From Jiella avicenniae (GTDB lineage Bacteria; Pseudomonadota; Alphaproteobacteria; Rhizobiales; Rhizobiaceae), in assembly GCF_021390325.1 (NCBI RefSeq), contig NZ_JAJUWU010000018.1, positions 62,001 to 126,000 on the forward strand: a stretch of 64,000 nt of DNA, read 5' to 3'. Shown piece after piece: positions 8,845 to 20,346 of this stretch (positions within the stretch are counted from its first letter, which is position 1; each line of letters begins with the position of its first letter). The position numbers and the translations under genes were made by a program. Under the pieces are notes generated by a model, which saw nothing but the letters and a program-made list of their open reading frames with translations, did no database searches and was not told the origin of the DNA.

Positions 8845-10439
8845 TGGGCTGCCTCCATCACGGCGGCGCCCTCGCCCCGCCCCCGCCCGACGCCGAGCGA
8901 GGCGGCGAGGATGTCCTGTTCGGTGATGTCGTCGCCCTGAAGCGTCAGGGCGATCCGCCCGTCGTCCATCACGGCGACGCGGTGGCAGAGGCCGATGAGT
9001 TCGCTGGTCTCGGTGGAATAGAGGATCACGCCCTTGCCCTCGCGCGTCAGGCCGACGATCAGCTCGTAGAAGGCCTGCTTGGTGCCGACGTCGATGCCCC
9101 GCGTCGGATCGTAGAAAAGGAAGACGTCGGCGCCCGTCTCCAGCCATTTGGCCAGAACCAGCTTCTGCTGGTTGCCGCCGGAGAGCGAGCGGGCCGGCAG
9201 CTCCATCGACGCCGCCTTGACCGCGAGACGCTCCATCATCCGCGCGACGAAGGCCTTTTCCTTGGCAGGACTGACGAAGCCGAAACGGCCGAGGCGGCCG
9301 AGCACGGAGAAGGTGATGTTCTCTCTGACGCTCATCGGCAGGACGAGACCTTCGGTCTTTCGATCCTCCGGGATCAGCGCGATGCCGCTCGCCTTGGCGT
9401 CCCACGGGCTCGCGACCTTCGCGGGCTTGCCGGCTATCGTCACCTCGCCCCCGATGCCGCGATAGGCGCCGAAGAGCGCCAGGAGCAGCGTCCCCTGCCC
9501 CTGTCCCTCGAGGCCGGCGAGCCCCAGCACCTCGCCGCGCCTCAGGGAAAGCGAGATGTCGTGAAGGCCGGAGCCGGCCGAAAAGCCGGAGAGTTCGAGC
9601 AGCGGCGGGGCGTTCGTCTCGACTGCGGTCTTTTCGGGAAAGGACCGCTCGACCCGTTGGCCGAGCATCATCTCGACGATCTCGCCGTCGCTGGCCTCAG
9701 CGGCCTTGACGGTCGCGACGTGCCGGCCGTTGCGGAAGATCGTCATCCGGTCGACGAATTCGCGGATCTCGCTCATCCGGTGCGAGATGAAGATCACCGA
9801 CGTGCCGCCCGCCTTCAGCTTGCGCAGGAGATCGAACAGCCGCTGCACTTCCTTGCGGCCGAGGGCCGAGGTGCCCTCGTCGAGGATCAGGAGCTTCGGT
9901 TTCTTCGACAGCGCCTTGAAGATCTCGACGAGCTGCCGATCGGCGAGCGACAGGTCGGAGACATGGGCGCCGGGCGCAATGTGATCGACGCCGAGGCTAT
10001 CGAACAGCCCGCGCACCTCGGCCCGCATCCGCCGCTGGCTGATCTGCCCGAGAAAGCCGGTCGGCTGATGGCCGATCAGGATGTTCTCGGCGACGGTGAG
10101 ATGGGGGAACAGCGACAGCTCCTGAAACACCGTCGCGACGCCGTGACGGGCGGCGTCGGCCGGCCCGGCGAAGCTGACGGTCTCGCCACCGAGCGCGATC
10201 GTCCCCGCATCGGCGCGCTGGACACCGCTCAGCACCTTGACCAGCGTCGACTTGCCGGCGCCGTTGGCGCCGAGCAGCGCATGGATCTCGCCGGCCTCGC
10301 AGGAAAAATCGGCGTCCTCGAGCGCATGGACGCCGCCGAAGCTCTTGGAGATGCCTCTCGCCTCGAGAAGCGTGCCCTCGCCGGCAGATGCGCGGGAAGC
10401 CGAAGGAGACGTCGGATCTGGATGGGAACTCAAGGACAC
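8841..10439 (-). CDS. Sugar ABC transporter ATP-binding protein (RbsA-like, two ABC domains)
   Basis: A 532-residue fused tandem ATPase that powers sugar import. The N-terminal domain has Walker A GANGAGKST (near residue 57), signature LSLADRQLVEI and Walker B LLILDEGTSAL. The C-terminal domain has a degenerate Walker A (LEGQGQGTLL), as usual in RbsA, with [15 protein letters not shown] and a [11 protein letters not shown] Walker B region. The Walker B of the second half, FLFYDPTRG, replaces the usual ILDEPTRG, so the catalytic glutamate position is altered in that half. It overlaps the next gene by 4 bp and follows the binding-protein gene across a 161-bp spacer with a strong hairpin. Confidence 0.94.
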   Translation of the reverse strand: MSLSSHPDPTSPSASRASAGEGTLLEARGISKSFGGVHALEDADFSCEAGEIHALLGANGAGKSTLVKVLSGVQRADAGTIALGGETVSFAGPADAARHGVATVFQELSLFPHLTVAENILIGHQPTGFLGQISQRRMRAEVRGLFDSLGVDHIAPGAHVSDLSLADRQLVEIFKALSKKPKLLILDEGTSALGRKEVQRLFDLLRKLKAGGTSVIFISHRMSEIREFVDRMTIFRNGRHVATVKAAEASDGEIVEMMLGQRVERSFPEKTAVETNAPPLLELSGFSAGSGLHDISLSLRRGEVLGLAGLEGQGQGTLLLALFGAYRGIGGEVTIAGKPAKVASPWDAKASGIALIPEDRKTEGLVLPMSVRENITFSVLGRLGRFGFVSPAKEKAFVARMMERLAVKAASMELPARSLSGGNQQKLVLAKWLETGADVFLFYDPTRGIDVGTKQAFYELIVGLTREGKGVILYSTETSELIGLCHRVAVMDDGRIALTLQGDDITEQDILAASLGVGRGRGEGAAVMEAAQ

Positions 10440-10452
10440 TCTCCGCCAATGG

Positions 10453-10481
10453 GCGCGGGCCGGAGGACGTCCGGCCCGCGC
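10453..10481 (-). other. Intercistronic hairpin between binding-protein and ATPase genes
   Basis: A perfect inverted repeat, GCGCGGGCCGGA / TCCGGCCCGCGC, 12 bp per arm with a 5-nt loop (GGACG), lies 14 bp upstream of the ATPase start and 120 bp after the binding-protein stop. No T-run follows. This is the expected place for a stem that protects the binding-protein mRNA 3' end or attenuates read-through. Confidence 0.6.
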
Positions 10482-10600
10482 GGAGACGAAACACCGGCCT
10501 CAGGGCCCGAGGCGGGCACCGGCCGGAGCTCGGAAACCGGCGGCCGGCGGGAGGGAAGACGCCCGCCCGCCATGCGCCGGAACCCGGCATCTTTCCGGCG

Positions 10601-11692
10601 TCAGACCTTCTGCTTGAGGATCTGCTCGGCGGTGAAATCGAGCCCGCAGACGGGGATCGAGATCGGCGTGAAGAAGCTGTCGGGCAGCTCCGGAAAGAAG
10701 TTCTCGCCGGACTTCAACGTATCCGTTGTCGCCATCGGCAGCGGCGCCGAGACAGACTGGGGCGTTTCCTTGCCCTGCAGGATGTCGAGCGCCACCATGA
10801 TCGACAGCGCCGAAAGCGCCGGCGACTGGCCGATCGAGAGCATCGGGAACTTCAGCTCGGAAGCCAGCTTGCGGAAGCCGTTCTCCGCCTCGCCGGCGAT
10901 CGGCGGAACGTCGAGCCCGGCCTGCTGGAAGGCGCGGACCACGCCGGTGTCGCCACCCTGGCTCCAGACGCCGTCGAACTTGGTGCCGGAGGCGAGCGCG
11001 TTGGCGGTCACCTTCTGGGCCGTTCCGTCGTCCCAGTTGCCGTAGATCTCGGTGGTCTTGATCTCGGGGTGCTTGCCGAAGACGTCGTTCGCCGCGCGGG
11101 TGCGCTCCTGATCGACGAAGGTGCCGGCGACGCCGCGGACCATCAGGACGTTGCCCTTGCCGCCGGTCTTGTCGACGACGAAGTCGGCCCACTGCTTGCC
11201 CATCTCGTACTGGTCTTCATTGACCGTGACGGCCTTGTCCGTCGTCACCACGTTGTCGAAGGAGACGACGAGGATCCCGGCATCCGCGGCCTGGTCGATC
11301 ACCGAGTTGAGCCCCGTCGGCGAGGCCGCGTTCAGGATGATCGCATCGACGCCCGACAGGATCATCTGGTTCATCTGGGCGATCTGGGCGCTGACCTCGT
11401 TGCCGGAGCTCGTCGCCTGAAAGCTCTTGATGAGCGGCTTGACCTCGTCGCGCTCGGTATAGGCCTTGGCGATCTGCACCATCTCGGTGCGCCAGGTGTT
11501 GCCGATGTAGGAATTCGACAGGGCGATGTTGAACGGGCCGCTCTTGGCCTCGCGCTTGATCATCTTGGTGTCGGAGGCCCATGGGACGATGCACTTGCCC
11601 TCCGCCGCGAAGGCGGGGCGCCCCATCAGGCCGCCGAAAGCCGTGGCCGCGACGCCGCCCGCTACGCTCTGGATGAACTGTCTGCGCTGCAT
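10601..11692 (-). CDS. Sugar ABC transporter substrate-binding protein, Tat-type signal
   Basis: A periplasmic binding protein of the RbsB/peripla_BP_4 type, 363 residues. The start MQRRQFIQSVAGGVAATAFG has a twin-arginine-like signal ending near AFAAEG, with GGGAGG well placed upstream, so the ATG at 11692 is preferred over longer readings. The mature part has family features: IALSNSYIGNTWRTEM, a pseudo-repeat about hinge segments, and DAIILNAASPTGLNSVIDQA. It leads the importer operon. The ligand is unknown; the divergent SMP-30 lactonase suggests an aldose whose lactone is hydrolysed. Tat export is unusual but not rare for this family. Confidence 0.9.
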   Translation of the reverse strand: MQRRQFIQSVAGGVAATAFGGLMGRPAFAAEGKCIVPWASDTKMIKREAKSGPFNIALSNSYIGNTWRTEMVQIAKAYTERDEVKPLIKSFQATSSGNEVSAQIAQMNQMILSGVDAIILNAASPTGLNSVIDQAADAGILVVSFDNVVTTDKAVTVNEDQYEMGKQWADFVVDKTGGKGNVLMVRGVAGTFVDQERTRAANDVFGKHPEIKTTEIYGNWDDGTAQKVTANALASGTKFDGVWSQGGDTGVVRAFQQAGLDVPPIAGEAENGFRKLASELKFPMLSIGQSPALSALSIMVALDILQGKETPQSVSAPLPMATTDTLKSGENFFPELPDSFFTPISIPVCGLDFTAEQILKQKV

Positions 11693-11999
11693 GCTGGTTT
11701 CCTCCCGCAGTTCGTCGTCGCCTGCGCCGCCTCCCGAGCGGCCCCGATCAGGCCCGACATCAACGCATACATTACTTGCATCTGGTGAAGGCGACGGGAA
11801 GACGTCTTGTAAAGATCGGCGGCTGCGGCGTGCAGAATTCATCCTCCGGTAATGTTTGACGGCCCCGTATCCGGGCCGACGGCCCTTGCCACCCGGATGG
11901 CCTGCCGCAGGTGACCGGCCACGGCAAGGAGGCGCCAGGCGGCCCGGCAGACATCGAACCGAGGCGGCGGCGGTTCGCGCATTCCCCAAGGAGATTCCG
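11693..11999. promoter_or_regulatory. Divergent promoter region of sugar importer and lactonase genes
   Basis: This 307-bp gap between two divergent starts should contain both promoters. I see no coding sequence. The clearest symmetrical element is the 10-bp palindrome AAGACGTCTT at 11799-11808, a possible operator, weak on its own. No regulator gene lies next to this operon, so any controlling protein is encoded elsewhere. Confidence 0.4.
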
Positions 12000-12887
12000 A
12001 TGACCTCGCCATTTTCTCTCGTCCTCGACGCCAAGTGCGCCCTCGGCGAGTGCCCGGTCTGGTCGGGCCCCGAGCGGGCGCTCTACTTCGTCGACATCAA
12101 GGGCATGAAGCTCCATCGCTTCGAGCCGGAGACCGGACGCCACACCACGATCGGCCTGTCGGAAGAGATCGGCTGCTTCGCCATCCGCAAGGACGGCGGC
12201 TTCGTCGCCGGCCTGCGCTCGGGCGTCTGGCATCTCGGCCCGAACGGCGAGCGGCGCGCCATGCTGGCGCCGAACCCCGAGCCGAACGCGACCAACCGCA
12301 TCAACGACGGGCGCACCGACCCCCGCGGCCGGTTCTTCCTCGGCACGATCGACGAGATGAAGGCTGGCGGCACCGCGGGTCTCTACCGCTTCGACAGATG
12401 CGGTCTGGCGCAGATCGAATCCGGCCTGTGGACATCCAACGGCCTCGCCTTCGCGCCGGATGGCCGCACCATGTACCACTCCGATACGTCGGCCCGCACG
12501 ATCTACGCCTATGACTACGACGTCGCGAGCGGCGAGGCGACGGGCCGCCGGATCTTCGCCAAGGTGACGAATGTCGGCGACGACAAGGGCCGCCCGGACG
12601 GCGCGGCGGTGGACGCCGAGGGCTGCTACTGGTCGGCGCTCTACGAGGGCGGTCGGGTCCGGCGCTATTCACCCAAGGGCGAGCTTCTCGGCGAATATCC
12701 GGTGCCGGCGATGTGCACGACGATGGTGGCCTTCGGCGGCAAGGACCTCGAGACGCTCTACGTCACCTCGGCGCGCGACGGCCGCCCGGCGGAGGAACTG
12801 GAGCGTCTTCCCCATTCCGGCGGCGTCTTCGCCATGCAGACCGACGTGCCGGGTCTGCCCGAGCCACAGTTCGATCCGGAGGTCTGA
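12000..12887 (+). CDS. SMP-30/gluconolactonase family protein
   Basis: A six-bladed beta-propeller lactonase of the SMP-30/regucalcin family, 295 residues, cytosolic. It hydrolyses sugar lactones in oxidative sugar pathways. Visible motifs include the N-terminal metal-ligand region LGECPVWSGPERALYFVDIKG, the RINDGRTDPRGRFFLGT motif near residue 100, and the TSNGLAFAPDGRTMYHSDTS segment carrying Asn and Asp ligands. The start at 12000 has AGGAGA a few bases upstream and matches the family N-terminus; the frame is open upstream but not homologous. It is divergent from the sugar importer and is the natural candidate to process that sugar's lactone. The specific lactone is not predictable. Confidence 0.9.
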   Translation: MTSPFSLVLDAKCALGECPVWSGPERALYFVDIKGMKLHRFEPETGRHTTIGLSEEIGCFAIRKDGGFVAGLRSGVWHLGPNGERRAMLAPNPEPNATNRINDGRTDPRGRFFLGTIDEMKAGGTAGLYRFDRCGLAQIESGLWTSNGLAFAPDGRTMYHSDTSARTIYAYDYDVASGEATGRRIFAKVTNVGDDKGRPDGAAVDAEGCYWSALYEGGRVRRYSPKGELLGEYPVPAMCTTMVAFGGKDLETLYVTSARDGRPAEELERLPHSGGVFAMQTDVPGLPEPQFDPEV

Positions 12888-13029
12888 GCGAGATGGTTCC
12901 GCTGCCCGGAAACACTCACGCCTGCGGTCAACGCACTCTCGTCCTGGCGACTTTCATCCCATATGCAGGGAACTCTGCTCCTCAGGATCGGCCGTCAGGA
13001 CGCCGCGAGATGCGGCTCCACGGCATGAC

Positions 13030-13293
13030 CTAGGCGGTTTTCAGGCCGATCTCGATCAGCTCACGCATGAGACGTCGGTAAGGCACACCACGGCGCTCGG
13101 CAAGCGCCTTCACGGCATCGAGCTGCACCTTCGGCAGGGTGACGTTGACCTCTTCCTCGTCGGAAAATTCAAAGGCCGTGGGCACGAAGTGTGACAGATC
13201 GTACTCCGTCAAATCGGCGGTCGCCACGAACTCTTCAGCCGCCTCGTCGGTCAAGAGTGCCGGCATTTTCTTCAACGACTTTGCGTCCGTCAT
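13030..13293 (-). CDS. brnA: BrnA/CopG-family antitoxin
   Basis: An 87-residue DNA-binding antitoxin predicted to neutralise the upstream BrnT toxin and autorepress the pair. It has the family pattern: N-terminal KKMPALLTDEAAEEFVATAD, an acidic TEYDLSHFVP segment, and a C-terminal ribbon-helix-helix (VNVTLPKVQLDAVKALAERR, then GVPYRRLMRELIEIGL). The ATG at 13293 lies inside the toxin gene, giving a 59-bp overlap; an internal ATG at 13266 would reduce it to 32 bp. Toxin-first order is normal for BrnTA. Family assignment is from motif resemblance. Confidence 0.82.
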   Translation of the reverse strand: MTDAKSLKKMPALLTDEAAEEFVATADLTEYDLSHFVPTAFEFSDEEEVNVTLPKVQLDAVKALAERRGVPYRRLMRELIEIGLKTA

Positions 13294-13567
13294 AAAACGC
13301 CACCTCCTTGCCGTGCATGTAGCGGGCGCTGACCGGCCTTACCAGGGTCCTTCCCTCGCGCCGACGATAGGTGAAGGCGACAAACAGCCAGCGATCGCCG
13401 AGAGTTCGTCCGATCGCCCGAAGACGCTGCTCGGTCGCCGAGTGGTTCGGATCGGCGTACACGGCCGGACCCGCACGAAACAGCGTCTCGATCTCGTCTC
13501 GCGAAACGCCGTGACGGCCACACTTCGGCCAGTTGCCTCCGTCCCAATCGAAGCCCGCGACCTTCAT
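13235..13567 (-). CDS. brnT: BrnT-family ribonuclease toxin
   Basis: A 110-residue RelE-fold type II toxin expected to cleave mRNA. Family hallmarks are the N-terminal FDWDGGNWPKCGRHGVSRDE (consensus FxWDxxKxxxNxxKHGVSF), the RWLFVAFTYRRREGRTLVRPVSAR core with basic and aromatic residues, and the terminal YMHGKEVAFY. The start ATG at 13567 is chosen on homology; a GTG five codons upstream (13582) is possible. The stop lies 59 bp inside brnA, so the two are translationally linked. Its own promoter probably lies in 13568-13773, where a TATAAC hexamer is seen on this strand (13709-13714). Confidence 0.85.
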   Translation of the reverse strand: MKVAGFDWDGGNWPKCGRHGVSRDEIETLFRAGPAVYADPNHSATEQRLRAIGRTLGDRWLFVAFTYRRREGRTLVRPVSARYMHGKEVAFYDGRKVVEENAGTLDRRGG

Positions 13568-13773
13568 TGGCGGATGGTGCACCCTCGTGTGGATCGACGC
13601 AATAGCACCACGATTCCGACGCCGCGCCTCGGAGCACCACCGCCGCGATCCGGCAGTGTTCCGTCTGAAAGCTACGACATCATTCGCACGGCAGGCGACG
13701 CCATCGTTGTTATACGGACGCTCGTTTGTACGGCATCAGCCTCCCGCTTCCTGGCTCACGCTTGATAAATGCG

Positions 13774-14589
13774 TCAGTCGACGAACGCCCGCTCGACGAC
13801 GTAGGTGCCGGGCTTGTTGTTGGCGCCTTCCTCGAAACCCCGCGCCTGGAGCAGGCCCTCGATCTCGCGCAGCATCGCCATCGAGCCGCAGATCATCGCC
13901 CGGTCGGTCTCGGGGTTCAGCGGCTCGATGCCGAGGTCGGTGAACAGCTTGCCGTTCTCGATCAGGGTGGTGACCCGGTGGCCCCTGGTCTCGCCTTCGC
14001 GCGTGGCGCTGGCGTGGAACATCAGCTTGTCGCCGACGAACTCGCTCATCAGCTCGTCGTTCCTGGTATTTTCCACGAGTTCCCGGCCGTAGTTCAGCTC
14101 GGCATTCTCGCGGCAGGTCTGGGTGAGGATGACCTGGTCGAACTTCTCATAGGTCTCCGGATCGCGGATCACCGAGGCGAAGGGGGCGATGCCGGTGCCG
14201 GTCGAGAACAGGAACAGGCGCTTGCCCGGCAGCAGCGCGTCGTGCACCAGCGTGCCCGTCGGCTTCTTGCGCATCAGCACCGTGTCGCCGACCTTGATCT
14301 TCTGCAGATGCTCGGTGAGCGGGCCGCCCGGCACCTTGATCGAGAAGAATTCGAGTTCCTCGTCCCAGGCGGGGCTGGCGATCGAATAGGCGCGGTAGAC
14401 CGGCTTTTCGGCGTTGGGCAGCCCGATCATGACGAACTCGCCGGAGCGGAAGCGGAAGCTTTGCGGCCGCGTCATGCGGAAGGAGAACAGGCGGTCGGTG
14501 TAGTGCTTCACCGCCGTCACCGTCTCGGCGAAGACGTTCGCCGGGATCGGAAATGCCGTTTCGGCTTCGCTGGTGGCGACAGAACTCAT
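13774..14589 (-). CDS. fpr: Ferredoxin-NADP(+) reductase
   Basis: A 271-residue FAD enzyme that passes electrons between NADPH and ferredoxin/flavodoxin. The FAD-binding motif is RAYSIASPAWDEELEFFSIK (RxYS at about residues 65-68), followed by the pyrophosphate/NADP motif STGTGIAPFASVIRDP and CGSMAML near the C-terminus. It ends in an aromatic-poor VERAFVD, the alphaproteobacterial FPR type (subclass with FVD rather than a terminal Tyr). In rhizobia fpr is often tied to oxidative stress. It follows metH on the same strand but 332 bp away, so it probably has its own promoter; an AATGAT inverted repeat lies in that gap. Confidence 0.95.
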   Translation of the reverse strand: MSSVATSEAETAFPIPANVFAETVTAVKHYTDRLFSFRMTRPQSFRFRSGEFVMIGLPNAEKPVYRAYSIASPAWDEELEFFSIKVPGGPLTEHLQKIKVGDTVLMRKKPTGTLVHDALLPGKRLFLFSTGTGIAPFASVIRDPETYEKFDQVILTQTCRENAELNYGRELVENTRNDELMSEFVGDKLMFHASATREGETRGHRVTTLIENGKLFTDLGIEPLNPETDRAMICGSMAMLREIEGLLQARGFEEGANNKPGTYVVERAFVD

Positions 14590-14713
14590 GCCAATTGCCT
14601 CTCTCGTTCGTCCTATGGCGCGGCGGCGCCTTACGGCACCGGATCAAGGTCATCCCGGGGCCGCCACGGCGGGCGTTCCGGGTCGTCCGGTAGCGCGATC
14701 CGGCCCGCAAGCC

Positions 14714-14728
14714 AATGATGAGATCATT
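14714..14728. promoter_or_regulatory. Inverted repeat upstream of fpr, possible operator
   Basis: AATGAT and ATCATT form a perfect 6-bp inverted repeat around GAG, about 125 bp upstream of the fpr start in an AT-rich patch. Such spacing suits a dimeric regulator. No regulator is encoded next to it, so which protein binds is unknown. Confidence 0.35.
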
Positions 14729-14830
14729 AGCGTACAAACATAATTGCCGGATCGCAAAGCCGCAGCGTCGGAAATTCCAAAAACCCGCGCCGAACCGGAA
14801 AATCCATTGCGCCGCGCCACGATCCGCCGA

Positions 14831-14861
14831 CGCGATCGCATTTTCCGTCAATGCGATCGCG
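14831..14861 (-). terminator. Stem-loop after metH
   Basis: CGCGATCGCATT and AATGCGATCGCG form a perfect 12-bp stem with a 7-nt loop, 60 bp past the metH stop. There is no T-run, so it is either a weak or Rho-assisted terminator or a 3'-protecting stem. Both arms contain the octamer GCGATCGC. Confidence 0.45.
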
Positions 14862-14921
14862 ATGCCGTCGCGGCCGGGGGGAGGCGAGGAAGCCGACCCG
14901 CAGGCCGCCGGCCCGAAACGA

Positions 14922-18719
<3,798 letters not shown>

Positions 18720-18755
18720 GAGCGTCGCTTGTCCTTCTGGGTCGCCATCCAGATC

Positions 18756-18775
18756 ACATAAAGATATTCTTATGT
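18756..18775. promoter_or_regulatory. Candidate SahR/SamR-type operator of metH
   Basis: ACATAAAGATATTCTTATGT is a near-perfect 20-bp palindrome just upstream of metH (8 of 10 pairs match). AT-rich CATAAAGATAT palindromes upstream of methionine-cycle genes are typical sites for ArsR-family SAM/SAH-responsive regulators; that match is from memory. A lone half-site, CATAAAGATT, occurs at 18829-18838, about 70 bp further upstream. Position so close to the start suggests repression. Confidence 0.55.
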
Positions 18776-18953
18776 CAACAAATGGGCTGGGCGAACGGAC
18801 GTCTCGACGCCAGTCCTCGTGACGTGACCATAAAGATTCGCCTCGACGAGCGAGGCGGCTGGCTGGCGCTGCAGGAGCCCCTCGCCCTTCGAGGCTCGCT
18901 TCGCCCGCACTTCGGGATAAGGGCGACCGTGAGGCGGGCCGGGCAGGAGGCGC

Positions 18954-19361
18954 TCAGATCCTTGCGAGCGTCGCCTCGTCTTCCTTGCCGTCGAAGAACA
19001 CGTCGAGCGCATCGCCATAGAACGCCTCCTGCGGCGCGGCGCGATGGAACAGAGTCATCGAGGAATGGAACTTCATGTCGTCGGGCGAGCCGAAGATGGC
19101 ATGGGCCGACTTGCCGGGATGGGTGAGGACGGCTTCGGTACAATCGCGCAGCCGCCGGCCGAGAATCTCGTGAGCGGCGTAGTCCTTCGCCTCGGCGAGC
19201 GAGGTTATGGCGTAGCGCCGCGCCGTCGGCGAGGAGCCGAGCCCCTCGATCTGCGGAAAGACGAACCACATCCAATGCGTGCGCTTCGCGCCCGCCTTCA
19301 ATTCGTCGAGCGCGGTCTCGTAGACCTGGTCCTGGGCTGCGATGAAACGGTCGAGGGACAT
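18954..19361 (-). CDS. DUF1810 family protein
   Basis: A 135-residue protein of the DUF1810 (calpastatin-like) family, with no established biochemical role. Typical features are the N-terminal LDRFIAAQDQVYETALDEL, the strongly conserved KRTHWMWFVFPQIEGLGSSP motif, and FGSPDDMKFHSSMTLFH in the second half. The start at 19361 is supported by GGAGGT eight bases upstream; an ATG five codons earlier lacks this. No signal or membrane segment. It follows the MarR-GNAT gene on the same strand by about 88 bp; co-transcription is possible but functionally uninformative. Confidence 0.88.
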   Translation of the reverse strand: MSLDRFIAAQDQVYETALDELKAGAKRTHWMWFVFPQIEGLGSSPTARRYAITSLAEAKDYAAHEILGRRLRDCTEAVLTHPGKSAHAIFGSPDDMKFHSSMTLFHRAAPQEAFYGDALDVFFDGKEDEATLARI

Positions 19362-19448
19362 CGTGCCAACCTCCATGACGGAATGCCGCGCCGGTCTCGC
19401 CGGTTCACGCGGCAGGGTGAACTCGGTCGATGGGAGAACAGTTAGAAA

Positions 19449-20324
19449 TCAAAGCCGCTTTTCAAAGAAAAAGTCCGGATAGGGATCGTCGTTGAAGCGG
19501 TCGATCTCCGTCCAGCCGGATTTGCGGTACATGGCGACCGCCTCGGGAAGCGCCTTGTTGGTGTCGAGCCGCAGGAGGGGCACGCCGAGTTCGCGCGCAA
19601 TCGCCTCGACCTGCGCCATGATCTTCCAGGCAAGCCCCAGCCCTCGGGCCGCCGGCGCCACCCAGAGCCGCTTGACCTCGGCATAGTCGGCGCAGGTGCC
19701 CTTCAGGCCGACGCATCCGACCGGCATGTCGTCGGAAAAGGCGACGACAAATGCACCGCGGGGACGAATCATGCTCCCGGCTTCGGGATCGGCCGAGAGC
19801 GCCACGTCGAAGCCCCGCTCGAAGCGGCGCGCGAGTTCGGCATAATATTCGCCGAGGCAATAGCGGGCGACGTCCGATCGGGGATCCACTTCGCGCAGCG
19901 CGATCTGGTCTCGGCCGAAGGCCGAGGCGACGAGATCCATCGCCGCCAGCAAGGCCTCGGGGTTGGCGTGGCGGGCCAGCGCGTGCCGCGCCCGGTCGTC
20001 GGACAGGGCCTCATAGGCGGCGAACTCCGCCTCCCCGGCCGGCGTCAGCGTGACGATGCGCCTGCGACCGTCGGCCGGATCGGGCGTGGTCTCGACGAGA
20101 CCCTCCTCCTCCAGGCCCCGCAGCATCCGGCTGACCAGCCCCGAGTCGAGCCCGAGATAGGCGCGGATTTCGCTGACGTCGCCCTTGCCGTGTCCGATGG
20201 CATTGAGGACGCGGGCGACGCCGAGCGGTCGGCCGCGGCCGAGAAAGGAATGGTCGAGCGCGCCCACCTCGCTGACGGAAGCGCGGGCGAAACGGCGAAA
20301 GCGGGAGACGGGATCTAGAAACAT
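19449..20324 (-). CDS. MarR-GNAT fusion protein
   Basis: A 291-residue two-domain protein: an N-terminal MarR-type winged helix (about 1-145, with DSGLVSRMLRGLEEEGLVET and PADGRRRIVTLTPAGEAE) and a C-terminal GNAT N-acetyltransferase (about 150-291, with RLWVAPAARGLGLAWKIM as the acetyl-CoA loop and MYRKSGWTEIDRF). Such fusions probably sense or acetylate a small amine and regulate transcription; targets are unknown. It sits just after the ureDA terminator region. A perfect CTGACTTAAGTCAG palindrome lies 6-19 bases before the start, so autoregulation is likely. The start is set by that homology; no clear ribosome-binding site is visible, as the palindrome occupies its place. Confidence 0.85.
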   Translation of the reverse strand: MFLDPVSRFRRFARASVSEVGALDHSFLGRGRPLGVARVLNAIGHGKGDVSEIRAYLGLDSGLVSRMLRGLEEEGLVETTPDPADGRRRIVTLTPAGEAEFAAYEALSDDRARHALARHANPEALLAAMDLVASAFGRDQIALREVDPRSDVARYCLGEYYAELARRFERGFDVALSADPEAGSMIRPRGAFVVAFSDDMPVGCVGLKGTCADYAEVKRLWVAPAARGLGLAWKIMAQVEAIARELGVPLLRLDTNKALPEAVAMYRKSGWTEIDRFNDDPYPDFFFEKRL

Positions 20325-20326
20325 GA

Positions 20327-20346
20327 TAACTGACTTAAGTCAGATA
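20327..20346. promoter_or_regulatory. Palindromic operator at the MarR-GNAT gene
   Basis: CTGACTTAAGTCAG (20330-20343) is a perfect 14-bp palindrome, extending to 20 bp with one mismatched pair. It lies directly before the ATG at 20324, where a bound dimer would block initiation. Binding by the MarR domain is inference from position and symmetry. Confidence 0.55.

Larger units (their letters stand above)
14590..14921. other. fpr upstream region and metH 3' flank
   Basis: This 332-bp gap holds no recognisable gene. It contains two clear inverted repeats, annotated separately: AATGAT-GAG-ATCATT at 14714-14728, possibly an fpr operator, and a 12-bp-arm stem-loop at 14831-14861 close to the metH 3' end. 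The part near 14730-14800 is noticeably AT-richer than its surroundings, as expected for a promoter. Confidence 0.45.

Noticed and set aside
7375-8940. Long plus-strand frame opposite the sugar permeases
   Set aside because: Composition dominated by Arg, Asp, Glu and Gly; antisense artefact.
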